Source of the DNA: Terribacillus saccharophilus
GTDB lineage: Bacteria > Bacillota > Bacilli > Bacillales > Amphibacillaceae
NCBI RefSeq assembly: GCF_002272075.1
Contig: NZ_NPBJ01000014.1
Coordinates: 1-61,088 of the forward strand
Direction of reading: 5' to 3'
Length of the DNA stretch: 61,088 nt
The notes below the pieces were generated by a model. It ran no database searches, was not told the origin of the DNA, and was given only the letters and a program-made list of their open reading frames with translations. Every line of letters begins with the position of its first letter. Position 1 is the first letter of the stretch. Of the stretch, positions 16,978-25,304 are shown one piece after another. The translations under genes and the position numbers were made by a program.

Positions 16978-17262
16978 ATGAGTGAAGAAATAAAAGTCGC
17001 CTATGAGGAGGCAAACAAATTAATAAGTAAGATTCAAAGTAATGCTGACAGCCTTGATTCAGATCTCCTACAAGCATTCGCTGATAAAAATGAATTGAAC
17101 GCAGTGAAAAAAGTAAGGCAATCTAATGAAGCATTGATAAAGGTGACAGAAGCTTATAAACGGTTACTGACACAAAATAATGGAACAGCTCTACAGACAA
17201 TCGAATCTTTCCGTACGACGGATGACTCTCTATCTAATTCGATTAAGGGAGTGATTAAATGA
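16978..17262 (+). CDS. Second small helical LXG-partner protein (YwqI/DUF5344-like)
   Basis: A 94-residue helical protein without a W-x-G motif, resembling the YwqI/DUF5344 group that accompanies LXG toxins as the second targeting partner. The sequence from VAYEEANKLISKIQS onward predicts a helical hairpin. An earlier start at 16948 is possible in frame, but the ATG at 16978 follows GAAGGTGAT. Its stop overlaps the start of the LXG gene by ATGA, so the two are translationally coupled, consistent with a stoichiometric complex. Confidence 0.75.
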   Translation: MSEEIKVAYEEANKLISKIQSNADSLDSDLLQAFADKNELNAVKKVRQSNEALIKVTEAYKRLLTQNNGTALQTIESFRTTDDSLSNSIKGVIK

Positions 17263-18686
17263 AACAATTACATAACCAATCCCTTCATACTGACATTAAT
17301 CAACTGCTGAACCAATTTGACACAAAATTAGATCAAATGAACCAGCTGAGAAATGCTATAGTTGAACTTGTAAGTAACCAAGAGTCCTTCACTGGGGCAA
17401 CAGGTAATTCCATCCGAACCTATTATCAAAATATACATCTTCCTTTCATTTCTTTTTATTGCGCTTCGCTTGAAAACTATAAGTCTAGCCTTCAAAAACT
17501 CCGGGAAACATCTTTTAACTTGGAAGAAAATAAAAGCGGTGTTATTAAGCAGGAATTTTTAGAAGGAGAACTGACTGATAGTCTGGACAGAACAAAAAGA
17601 AAAGCAATTGATTTAGTTGATGAAGCTAACAGTACGTTCAGTTCAATCAGTGATATAGTCCACATTAGTCATTTGAACACTGACGACTTTAAAAGCAGCA
17701 TAGATGAAGCAAAAAGGGCAACTGATGAAACAGTAGAAGATCTTGTCAATTTTGATTCAAATAATAGTGAAGGTTTGGAATCTGTTGGAGACGATATTCT
17801 TATGATGGAGCAGTATGTAGCTGAAATGGAAAGTATGGTTAAGAATGGCACGTTGAGTTTGGAGAATTATACGCCGCTTCAAACTAATTTATCTCTAGCT
17901 CATTCGGCTATAATTCAATCATTGGATTCAAGAATTAATAGTTCATCTACTACTTATCCATATCAGTTTGAACCAATGAAAGCCCTCTATTCATCTAAAA
18001 CACCATGGCAAAACATTACAACAGGGCAAAAAGGTTACGCTGCTTCTGCGTACAAGGTTTCCTCTGATACCAAGAAAGGCTATAACTTTGAACCTAATAT
18101 AAAAGATGGATGGTCAGATGGAGTTGGTAATGCCAGCTTCTTATTAAACATTGACCTAGATGATAAAAAAGGTGAAATTGGCGGTTCTGCTTCTATAGTT
18201 AATACTGATTTCATGGATAAAGGTATAGAAAGTCTCAAAACTAAGCTTCTTTACGGTGATTTTCAAGCGGATGTGCCGTATGCTTTTAATTCGATATCGA
18301 ATAGTATACTTTATGGACAAAACATCGGCGGGAAAATCGAAGCGGGCGTAGGGAAAGTTGAAATTTCTCACGATAATTCACCTATTTCTGGTTCCTTTAA
18401 TTTTGGTCAAGCAGAAGCAAAGGCAAATTATGAAGACTATACTCTCTCTGCGGGTGCAAGTGCATCAGCAGTGAAATTAGAAATTAAAGTAGAACCTTTA
18501 AACTTCTTCGGTTACGAACCTCTCGAAGAATGGTTTGGTATTGAAAAAGATCCTTATTTAGGAGTTGATATATTATTAGGTTCTGCCGGTATAGGTGGAT
18601 CAGTAGGAATGGAAACTAGTATATATGCAGCTTATGGTATCGGAGTAGGAGGAAAAGCTGGTCTTATGCCTGAGGATCAAGAGTAA
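17259..18686 (+). CDS. LXG-domain type VII secretion effector, likely toxin
   Basis: A 475-residue protein with an N-terminal LXG-type helical domain (about 1-230: DINQLLNQFDTKLDQMNQLR, then ESFTGATGNSIRTYY and long helices) that serves secretion by the type VII system. The C-terminal part (about 255-475) changes to glycine- and alanine-rich segments such as GGSASIV, GGKIEAGVGKVEI, LSAGASASAVKLEI, GSAGIGGSVGM and YGIGVGGKAG. No nuclease, deaminase or NADase motif was found. Glycine-zipper-like stretches and membrane-protein neighbours would suit a membrane-active toxin, but that is inference. It starts at ATG in a 4-bp overlap with the previous gene. Confidence 0.82.
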   Translation: MKQLHNQSLHTDINQLLNQFDTKLDQMNQLRNAIVELVSNQESFTGATGNSIRTYYQNIHLPFISFYCASLENYKSSLQKLRETSFNLEENKSGVIKQEFLEGELTDSLDRTKRKAIDLVDEANSTFSSISDIVHISHLNTDDFKSSIDEAKRATDETVEDLVNFDSNNSEGLESVGDDILMMEQYVAEMESMVKNGTLSLENYTPLQTNLSLAHSAIIQSLDSRINSSSTTYPYQFEPMKALYSSKTPWQNITTGQKGYAASAYKVSSDTKKGYNFEPNIKDGWSDGVGNASFLLNIDLDDKKGEIGGSASIVNTDFMDKGIESLKTKLLYGDFQADVPYAFNSISNSILYGQNIGGKIEAGVGKVEISHDNSPISGSFNFGQAEAKANYEDYTLSAGASASAVKLEIKVEPLNFFGYEPLEEWFGIEKDPYLGVDILLGSAGIGGSVGMETSIYAAYGIGVGGKAGLMPEDQE

Positions 18687-18714
18687 CTTAAAAACAACTT
18701 GAGGAGATTACACT

Positions 18715-18960
18715 ATGGTACCCAATAAAGGAGAAAGAAAAAAAGCTATTCGCTTTGCATTACTTTTGTACAGTATTTTAATAGGATTAGCTAGTACTAT
18801 CTGTTTCATAACCGCTATCTTCTTCGTGATTCCAAAAGAAGATTTACCTTATCTTATTGAACCACTCGTAATAATGGCTGTATTCCTTTATGGAACATGT
18901 GCTATCGCATTATTTATAAGATCAAGATTTTTCAATAAGGAGCGAATAAAGAATGAGTGA
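18715..18960 (+). CDS. Small 2-TM membrane protein, candidate immunity protein
   Basis: An 81-residue protein with two hydrophobic helices (about 12-37 and 46-69) separated by IPKEDLP, and positive residues at both ends (RKKAIRF; RSRFFNKERIK). It follows the LXG gene after 28 bp with a GAGGAG ribosome site. The same unit occurs twice, fused, in the gene at 19685, sharing ALLxYSI, IPKEDL and FLYGTC. Position straight after the toxin gene and the small membrane form suggest an immunity role; no family name is recognised. Confidence 0.7.
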   Translation: MVPNKGERKKAIRFALLLYSILIGLASTICFITAIFFVIPKEDLPYLIEPLVIMAVFLYGTCAIALFIRSRFFNKERIKNE

Positions 18961-19258
18961 CACCAATATTGAGTTAATTCCTATTGGTAGTGTAGTTAAA
19001 TTAAAAAAAGTTGAAAAGCCTGTGATGATTTATGGCAGACATCAAATACAAGCTAAATCCAAAAGAATATTTGATTACATAGCAGTCCCTTATCCTGAAG
19101 GGAACTTGACTGAAGATTTTAATGTCTTCTTTAATAGAGAATCAATAGAAACTATTCTACATAGCGGGTATGATTCACCGATTGAAGTGATGATGAAAGA
19201 ACAAATAGAAAAGGATTTATCCAACAGCAGAAAGAATGGTATGAAACATGAAGATTAA
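18953..19258 (+). CDS. DUF4176-family protein (cytosolic copy)
   Basis: A 101-residue protein with the DUF4176 pattern: LIPIGSVVKLKKVEKPVMI, DYIAVPYPEG, then FFNRESIETILHSGY. DUF4176 proteins are frequent companions of LXG toxin genes; their role, accessory or protective, is not settled. There is no signal peptide. It overlaps the previous gene by 8 bp. The next gene carries a second DUF4176 domain behind a lipoprotein signal, so this is one half of a paralogous pair located on opposite sides of the membrane. Confidence 0.8.
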   Translation: MSDTNIELIPIGSVVKLKKVEKPVMIYGRHQIQAKSKRIFDYIAVPYPEGNLTEDFNVFFNRESIETILHSGYDSPIEVMMKEQIEKDLSNSRKNGMKHED

Positions 19259-19643
19259 AAAACTTATATCCTTTTTTTTCCTCACTCTATTCCTAACTGG
19301 CTGCAGTGTCGGATTCACTACTTCATCTGGTGATGATGGATCCACCGAACAGCCACCGACTGTAGAAAATGTAAATACTGAAAACCTTATCCCAATAGGA
19401 TCTGTTGTAAAGTTAAAGGGAGCAGAAAAGCCTGTAATGATTCATGGTTATGAACAGCAGGAGTACGGCTCTGAGAAACTCTATGATTACATATCCGTTC
19501 CGTATCCAGAAGGACATATCAGACCTGATTACAGCATCTTTTTTAACAGGGTAGATATTGAAGAAGTTCTGCATGTTGGTTATGTAACACCAGAAGATGA
19601 AAAACTTCGAGAAGAAGCTGATAGCAGGTTAAAAGAAGAATAG
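19248..19643 (+). CDS. DUF4176-family lipoprotein
   Basis: A 131-residue protein with a type II signal peptide: KIKK, a hydrophobic stretch, then lipobox LTGC with C19, followed by a short acidic linker. The mature part repeats the DUF4176 domain of the previous gene (LIPIGSVVKLKGAEKPVMIH, DYISVPYPEG, FFNRVDIEEVLHVGY). It should be anchored on the outer face of the membrane. It overlaps the previous gene by 11 bp and has only a weak ribosome site, so translation may be coupled. A surface-exposed DUF4176 copy could meet toxin arriving from other cells. Confidence 0.8.
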   Translation: MKIKKLISFFFLTLFLTGCSVGFTTSSGDDGSTEQPPTVENVNTENLIPIGSVVKLKGAEKPVMIHGYEQQEYGSEKLYDYISVPYPEGHIRPDYSIFFNRVDIEEVLHVGYVTPEDEKLREEADSRLKEE

Positions 19644-19684
19644 AATGCTTAAACAGCCAGGAATCAACAAAGTGAGGTGCCTGC

Positions 19685-20188
19685 ATGTTTCCAAATAAAA
19701 TATGGTTTAGAAGTGCAATGCGTTTTGGTCTGCTTTTTTATAGCATCTTTGCGAGCATAGGCGGAACAATCCCTGTTCTTACTCTATTCATATTTGATAC
19801 AACTGCCGAAGAAGTTCCAAAAATGCTTATACTTGCAGCTATTCTTTTAATACCTCTCTATGTAACTTGTATTATCTCATTATTTATTAGAGCAAAATTC
19901 TTCAAAAAAGAAGATGTCACAATATCTGGTAAGGGTACTCTAACACAAGATGAGATGGTTTTGCTCCAAGCTAAAACATTTATAAAGAAAGCACTTCGAG
20001 CAGCTCTGCTAATCTATTCCATCATGTTTAGTATTTTAGGGACTATCATGTTAGGTATATTTATTTTCTGGCTTATACCTAAAGAAGATCTTTCTATAGC
20101 TATTACACCTCTATCTATAGCTGCAATCTTTTTATACGGTACTTGTATTCTAGCAATATGGTTCCGTACAAAGCTTCCAAAGCAATAG
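19685..20188 (+). CDS. 4-TM membrane protein made of two fused copies of the 2-TM unit
   Basis: A 167-residue protein with four hydrophobic helices. Residues about 1-75 and 95-167 are each similar to the 81-residue protein at 18715; the second half is closer (ALLIYSIM, LIPKEDLS, FLYGTC). A charged linker of about 20 residues joins the halves. The start ATG follows GTGAGGTG. Duplication and fusion of a candidate immunity unit is a plain reading of the sequence; function is inferred only from the LXG context. It is the last gene before a strong terminator. Confidence 0.75.
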   Translation: MFPNKIWFRSAMRFGLLFYSIFASIGGTIPVLTLFIFDTTAEEVPKMLILAAILLIPLYVTCIISLFIRAKFFKKEDVTISGKGTLTQDEMVLLQAKTFIKKALRAALLIYSIMFSILGTIMLGIFIFWLIPKEDLSIAITPLSIAAIFLYGTCILAIWFRTKLPKQ

Positions 20189-20199
20189 ATTACATAATA

Positions 20200-20225
20200 A
20201 AAGACCCGCCTCCCAGCGGGTCTTT
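20200..20225. terminator. Bidirectional terminator, LXG locus and liv operon
   Basis: AAAGACCCGC (20200-20209) and GCGGGTCTTT (20216-20225) form a 10-bp stem with a 6-nt loop. It separates the convergent LXG and liv transcription units. Confidence 0.9.
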
Positions 20226-20226
20226 C

Positions 20227-20934
20227 CTATGCCAAATACGCTTCCGTAATCGTTGGATCTGCGAGCAAAGTCTGTCCCTTGCCGCTGCGCCAGATGCTGC
20301 CGGTTTGGAGGACGTAGCCGCGGTGGGCGACTTTGAGTGCTTGGAAGGCGTTTTGTTCGACGAGCAGGATGGTCATGCCGTCGTCATTGAGTTCTTTGAT
20401 AATGTGAAAAATTTGTTCGACGATGATTGGGGCTAAGCCCATCGATGGCTCGTCGAGCATGAGCAGGTCAGGGTCCATCATCAGTGCCCGGCCGATGGCT
20501 AGCATTTGCTGCTCGCCGCCGCTCATCGTTCCGCCAAGCTGATGGAGCCGTTCTTTTACACGCGGGAAATAGCTGAATACCTTCTCCATCCTTTCTTCGA
20601 TCAGCTTTTTATCCTTTACCCCGAATGCGCCAATTTGCAGGTTTTCCTTCACCGTCAGCTTTGGGAAAATCCTTCTCCCTTCCGGTACATGTGCGACACC
20701 AAGCTTCGTCGTCTGATGGGCTTTTCGAGAGGTTATATCTTGACCCTTATAAATAACAGAACCTTCCTTTACCGGAACGAGACCGCTAATCGTCTTTAGA
20801 GTAGTAGATTTTCCGGCTCCGTTACTGCCAATCAGTGTAACGATTTCGCCTTCTTCTACAGTAAGATCAATTTGTTTCAAAGCTTGGATAGCGCCATAAA
20901 AAGCAGTCACTTGTTTCAGCTCCAAATAGCTCAT
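20227..20934 (-). CDS. livF: Branched-chain amino acid ABC transporter ATPase LivF
   Basis: ATP-binding subunit of 235 residues, one of two ATPases of the HAAT-type uptake system for leucine, isoleucine and valine. Walker A is GSNGAGKST, the signature is MSGGEQQMLAIGRALM, Walker B LLMLDEPSMGL, and the H-loop region reads ILLVEQNAFQAL, the usual LivF variant. Last gene of livJ-livH-livM-livG-livF; its ATG overlaps the livG stop by 4 bp. Confidence 0.95.
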   Translation of the reverse strand: MSYLELKQVTAFYGAIQALKQIDLTVEEGEIVTLIGSNGAGKSTTLKTISGLVPVKEGSVIYKGQDITSRKAHQTTKLGVAHVPEGRRIFPKLTVKENLQIGAFGVKDKKLIEERMEKVFSYFPRVKERLHQLGGTMSGGEQQMLAIGRALMMDPDLLMLDEPSMGLAPIIVEQIFHIIKELNDDGMTILLVEQNAFQALKVAHRGYVLQTGSIWRSGKGQTLLADPTITEAYLA

Positions 20935-21719
20935 CCTTCCGCCTCCTGTTCCTCGGCAGCTCCCTTACCCAAATACGCCTCGATTACCTTTTTATCATGT
21001 CGAACTTGAGCTGGCAGTCCTTCGGCAATTAATTCTCCATGGTCCAGTACATAAATATAATCCGAGATTTCCATGACGAGCTTCATATCATGCTCAATCA
21101 AGATGATCGTCATATCCATTTCTTGTTTGATTTTCTCGATAAGACCAGTCAGATCAGCCGTCTCTTTTGGATTCATTCCGGCAGCAGGTTCATCAAGCAG
21201 CAGGACGGATGGCTTCGTCGCAAGTGCTCTGGCAATCTCCAAACGCCGCTGACTTCCATATGACAAGCTGGCAGCTTCATCATTGTAATGCTCCTCCAAA
21301 CCTACATACTCCAGCAGACGATATGCTTCCCGTTCGGCAATTCGCTCTTCCTTATCCACTCCTGGCAAATGAAAGATCGTCCCGAAAATACCTGCTTTCA
21401 AATGTGTATGCATACCGACCAGCACATTTTCCAAAACCGTGATCGGGCCGAAAAGACGGATATTCTGGAATGTACGGGAGATTCCTTTCTTTGCTACTGC
21501 ATGCGGTTTTAGACCACCGATTGATTCTCCGCGCAGTTTGATAGAACCGGATGTTGGTTTATACACACCGGTAATCATATTGAAGAAAGTCGTCTTGCCC
21601 GCACCGTTCGGTCCAATAACAGCCGTTATCTTGTTTGCTTCCGCTTGGAGGCTGATTTCCTTATTGGCAGTTAGTCCTCCGAACGTTTTGGTCAGTTTCT
21701 CAACTTCCAGTATGGTCAT
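20931..21719 (-). CDS. livG: Branched-chain amino acid ABC transporter ATPase LivG
   Basis: ATP-binding subunit of 262 residues. Walker A is GPNGAGKTT, the Q-loop region SRTFQNIRLFGPI, signature LSYGSQRRLEIARALA, Walker B VLLLDEPAAGMNPKE, with ILIEHDMKLVM after it, all typical of LivG. The frame stays open up to 21806, but the ATG at 21719 stands 6 nt behind AGGAGG, and an in-frame ATG at 21725 touches that site. It overlaps the 3' end of livM by 20 bp. Confidence 0.93.
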   Translation of the reverse strand: MTILEVEKLTKTFGGLTANKEISLQAEANKITAVIGPNGAGKTTFFNMITGVYKPTSGSIKLRGESIGGLKPHAVAKKGISRTFQNIRLFGPITVLENVLVGMHTHLKAGIFGTIFHLPGVDKEERIAEREAYRLLEYVGLEEHYNDEAASLSYGSQRRLEIARALATKPSVLLLDEPAAGMNPKETADLTGLIEKIKQEMDMTIILIEHDMKLVMEISDYIYVLDHGELIAEGLPAQVRHDKKVIEAYLGKGAAEEQEAEG

Positions 21720-23001
21720 GTTCATCCTCCTTTGGTGCAGCAACAGATTGCAGTCGTTTCTTCGTGCCTTTCTCAGACAGGAATTTACGTTTATCATAGA
21801 CGACATTTTTTGCCGGTATCAGCCCTTTCGATCGATACAGTGCAAACAATATGAGTAATGCACCAAAGAAGAAGCGTTGCATTTTTACCGGTGACATTGC
21901 ATCTGGCAAGGTGATGATACCTGCGGTGCTTAAGCTGTTGAACCACATTGTCAATTCATTCAGTACTTGGGCATTCAGGATTGTCACGACTGCAGCCCCG
22001 AGGATAACCCCTGGCACACTGCCCATCCCACCGAGCAGAACCATCACGAGTATATTGATTGATTGCAACAAAGTGAAACTGGTCGGATCGATGAATGCTT
22101 GCTTGGCAGCAAATACGACCCCCATCATACCAGAGAAGGAAGCACCGATTGCGAAAGCCATCAGCTTCGTCTTTACGAGCGGAATTCCCATTGCTTGGGC
22201 TGCAATTTCATTTTCACGCACTGCTTTCCACGAACGCCCTAGCTTCGAGTGCTCCAGGCTGCGAACCGCAAAAATGATGAAAAGCAAAATGAACAGAACG
22301 ACAAAATAAATTTGATTGGAATACAGCAGCTCAATGCCGAAGATTTTAGGTGGTGCAATCGAAGATAGTCCTAATGCACCATTTGTAATATTAACTGGCT
22401 GGTCCATGTTATTGAAAACGATCCGGATGATTTCCCCGAAACCAAGTGTAACAATGGCCAGATAATCACCTTTCACCCGCAGTACCGGGATTCCAAGCAG
22501 CACACCGAACAATGCGGCGACGAAACAGCCGAGGATGATGAAGATCCAGAAACTGTTTCCCGATAATGGGTACGTACCGAATGGCATGAAGTTGTTCGCC
22601 TGCGCTGTGGCGAAAATACCGTATGTATAAGCACCGACGGCAAAGAAGGCCACAAACCCGAGATCCAATAGACCAGCCATTCCGACGACAATATTCAAAC
22701 CAAGTGCCATGCTGACATAAATGCCTACAAGCGTTGCTACATCCATGTATTCCTGATAAGCAGGTCCCTGCATCGCAGAAAAAGGTAAAATGAAGAACAT
22801 GATGGCAAGACCGATTGCCCACTTTGACCAGTTTGGCAGCTTTGTATAATACAGCAGCAAAAACGATAGCAGCAACAGCAGAAATGCCGCAACCGAACGC
22901 TGTGCTAAAATCAAGCTAAGAGAAGTGAGCGCGATATAACCTACTAAAAGTCCGAGCTGGAGCCATTTGTTTCCACGGATTTGATCCAGGATTTTTTTCA
23001 T
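21700..23001 (-). CDS. livM: Branched-chain amino acid ABC transporter permease LivM
   Basis: Inner permease subunit of 433 residues with about ten membrane helices. The family core is clear: VGIYVSMALGLNIVVGMAGLLDLG, the cytoplasmic coupling stretch GDYLAIVTLGFGEIIR, and NGALGLSSI. An N-terminal extra pair of helices (about 15-75) is normal for this group. The C-terminal tail from about 400 is charged and cytoplasmic. It starts 7 bp downstream of livH. Confidence 0.94.
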   Translation of the reverse strand: MKKILDQIRGNKWLQLGLLVGYIALTSLSLILAQRSVAAFLLLLLSFLLLYYTKLPNWSKWAIGLAIMFFILPFSAMQGPAYQEYMDVATLVGIYVSMALGLNIVVGMAGLLDLGFVAFFAVGAYTYGIFATAQANNFMPFGTYPLSGNSFWIFIILGCFVAALFGVLLGIPVLRVKGDYLAIVTLGFGEIIRIVFNNMDQPVNITNGALGLSSIAPPKIFGIELLYSNQIYFVVLFILLFIIFAVRSLEHSKLGRSWKAVRENEIAAQAMGIPLVKTKLMAFAIGASFSGMMGVVFAAKQAFIDPTSFTLLQSINILVMVLLGGMGSVPGVILGAAVVTILNAQVLNELTMWFNSLSTAGIITLPDAMSPVKMQRFFFGALLILFALYRSKGLIPAKNVVYDKRKFLSEKGTKKRLQSVAAPKEDEHDHTGS

Positions 23002-23008
23002 ATGTCAC

Positions 23009-23968
23009 CTACACTTTCTCGATTGCGGCTCTGCCGAACAAGCCTTCAGGCCGGAATATCAATACGAGGATAAGGATGGCGAAAGCAAACACATCTTTGT
23101 ACTCAGAGCTAAGGAGACCCGCAGTTATCGCAGATAGATTTGCCGCTGCGAACATTTCCAATAATCCCAGCAGCATACCGCCAGCCATGGCACCCCGGAT
23201 ATTCCCGATACCGCCCAATACAGCTGCAGTGAATGCCTTCAATCCAAGTATAAAGCCGATATACGGATCGATTGTGCCATAGTGGATGGCGAACAATACT
23301 CCTGTTGCACCGCCTAAAGCTGAGCCAACAAAGAATGTCACACTGATAACTTTGTTTACATTCACACTCATCAGGGAAGCGGTATCCTGATCCTGCGCAA
23401 CAGCACGCATGGCCAGTCCCCACTTTGTCCGGTTGACGAAAAACTCCAATGCGACCATCATCAATATCGCAACGATGATGACGACGAGGAAGGAGTAGCG
23501 AATGTTCAAGCCGCTTATCGACAAACTACCCGGGAAAAGCGATGGTGTATTGACGATATAGTTATTCTGCTGTGTCTCCGTAATAAAGCGGACAATGTCC
23601 TGCAGCAGGAAGGAAACGCCGATTGCCGTAATTAACGTAATCAGCTTGGATGCTTTTCGGAGCGGACGGTATGCGAGTCGCTCGATTCCCATGCCGAGCA
23701 TACCAGTGAGCCCTCCTGTTATCACTAGGACAAGAAGCAAAATGAATATAGCTGGCATGACAGCAACCCAGCCAAGACCAGTCAAACCGATCAGGACGGC
23801 TGTTCCAATAAAAGCTCCTGCCATGAAAATCTCTCCATGAGCAAAGTTAATCAGCTCCAAAATACCGTAAACCATTGTATAACCGAGAGCGATGATTGCA
23901 TAAATTGCGCCAAGTGTCAGGCCATCAATCAGCACCTGCGGCAGTGTATCCCAAACCTGCGTCATCAT
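23009..23968 (-). CDS. livH: Branched-chain amino acid ABC transporter permease LivH
   Basis: Permease subunit of 319 residues with the LivH signature at the N-terminus (IDGLTLGAIYAIIALGYTMVYGILELINFAHGE, in part) and VLGGIGNIRGAMAGG near the end. Two adjacent ATG codons at 23968 and 23965 are possible; AAAGGAG lies 5 and 8 nt upstream. The longer open frame to 24028 has no ribosome site. It follows the binding-protein gene livJ after 63 bp. Confidence 0.94.
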   Translation of the reverse strand: MMTQVWDTLPQVLIDGLTLGAIYAIIALGYTMVYGILELINFAHGEIFMAGAFIGTAVLIGLTGLGWVAVMPAIFILLLVLVITGGLTGMLGMGIERLAYRPLRKASKLITLITAIGVSFLLQDIVRFITETQQNNYIVNTPSLFPGSLSISGLNIRYSFLVVIIVAILMMVALEFFVNRTKWGLAMRAVAQDQDTASLMSVNVNKVISVTFFVGSALGGATGVLFAIHYGTIDPYIGFILGLKAFTAAVLGGIGNIRGAMAGGMLLGLLEMFAAANLSAITAGLLSSEYKDVFAFAILILVLIFRPEGLFGRAAIEKV

Positions 23969-24031
23969 TCCAACTCCTTTCTTTCTGTAATGGAAAAGGA
24001 TATGGTACCGTGACCATATCCTTTTCACCTC

Positions 24032-25204
24032 TTACTGTGAAATTTCGCCTTGGATTTTGGCTGGATAGCTTGCTTCATCGAATTTGTAAATGAATATTTT
24101 AGCGAATTCGTTGTCGCCTTTATCGTCAAAGCTGACCTGGGTCATTTCCCCTTCATAATCATCGATGGCACGTACAGCAGCTGCCACTTTATCTTTAGCA
24201 GGAAGCTCGCCTCCATTTTCCTCCACTGCATTCAGTATGCCTTCCATCAGTACCTTGGCTGAATCATAGCCATAAATGGAGAAGGATTCTGGTTTCGCTC
24301 CATATTCTTCTTCATAATTCTTGGCAAATTCAGTCGCACTTGAATCTCCGGCTACTGAAGTCAGATAAACGTTACTAATTGTGTCACCAGCAATTTCTAC
24401 AAGTGTGGAGGAATCAAGTCCATCTCCGCCCATGAAGGCAGCATCAATACCATTATCACGAGCCTGCTTGATCAGCAAACCGCCCTCTGAGTACAGACCG
24501 CCAAAATAGACAAGATCCGGATCTGCTGATGATACTTGATTCAGCACGCCGTTGAAATCTTTCTCTCCGACTGTGATTCCGGCTTCACCGACGATTTCAG
24601 CTCCCTCTTCTGCTGCAGCCTCAGCAAAGGCGGTTGCCAAGCCTTGCCCATAAGCTGTCTTATCATTGATAACGAAGATTTTCTTAGCACCAATTTCCTG
24701 AACAGCATATTCAGCACCTGCTGGACCTTGGAAATCATCACGTGCTACAATCCGGTTGACCGATTTCAACCCACGGTCGGTTACATCCGTCGCTGTTGAG
24801 GCCGGGGAAACAGAAGGAATATTATAACGTTCATACACTTCACTCGAAGGTATGAAAACACCAGAGTTCAAATGGGCAACAACGCCGTAAACGTCTTGAT
24901 CGGAACCGATAATCTGTGCGTTGGAAACACCTTTCTGCGGATCACCTTGGTCATCGTATTCTACTAGCTCCAGACTGAATCCAGCTTCCTCGAATGCAGC
25001 TTTTTCCTCTTCCACTGCCATAACAGCACCATTCTTAATTGCTTCCCCTAATGTCGCACTGCCGCCGGACATTGGTGCTTGGAGTGCAATTTTTACCGTT
25101 TCGCTGCCTTCTCCACCTGATGCAGAGTCTGTATTACCGCATGCTGCCAAAAAACCAAGTGCCAATGTACTCGTCATCGCTAAAGCCATTACTTGTTTCC
25201 TCAC
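24032..25204 (-). CDS. livJ: Branched-chain amino acid ABC transporter substrate-binding lipoprotein
   Basis: Extracellular binding lipoprotein of 390 residues of the Peripla_BP_6 type. Signal peptide about 1-21 with lipobox LAAC (C22). The mature part begins with a low-complexity linker then VKIALQAPMSGGSATLGEAIKNG, a typical leucine-binding protein start. It is the first gene of the liv operon. Upstream lie a near-perfect promoter and a CodY-like box overlapping its upstream edge, so repression when branched-chain amino acids are plentiful is likely. Confidence 0.94.
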   Translation of the reverse strand: MRKQVMALAMTSTLALGFLAACGNTDSASGGEGSETVKIALQAPMSGGSATLGEAIKNGAVMAVEEEKAAFEEAGFSLELVEYDDQGDPQKGVSNAQIIGSDQDVYGVVAHLNSGVFIPSSEVYERYNIPSVSPASTATDVTDRGLKSVNRIVARDDFQGPAGAEYAVQEIGAKKIFVINDKTAYGQGLATAFAEAAAEEGAEIVGEAGITVGEKDFNGVLNQVSSADPDLVYFGGLYSEGGLLIKQARDNGIDAAFMGGDGLDSSTLVEIAGDTISNVYLTSVAGDSSATEFAKNYEEEYGAKPESFSIYGYDSAKVLMEGILNAVEENGGELPAKDKVAAAVRAIDDYEGEMTQVSFDDKGDNEFAKIFIYKFDEASYPAKIQGEISQ

Positions 25205-25272
25205 CTGTTTTCCCCCTTTGCTTCTTTCAGCGTTTGTAAGATTATGTACGTGCCGCCTCGAAGTTAGGTCTA

Positions 25273-25301
25273 ATAATATACAGGCAAATGTGGCAAGTCA
25301 A
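25273..25301 (-). promoter_or_regulatory. liv operon promoter
   Basis: Reading left, TTGACT (25301-25296), a 17-bp spacer and TATTAT (25278-25273) give a strong sigma-A match about 70 bp before the livJ start. Confidence 0.8.
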
Positions 25302-25304
25302 GAT

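Noticed and set aside
20143-20436. Plus-strand open frame across the LXG terminator into livF
   Set aside because: It crosses a strong terminator and is mostly antisense to livF.
21720-21806. N-terminal extension of livG
   Set aside because: It runs deep into livM; the AGGAGG site lies after this stretch, right before the ATG at 21719.
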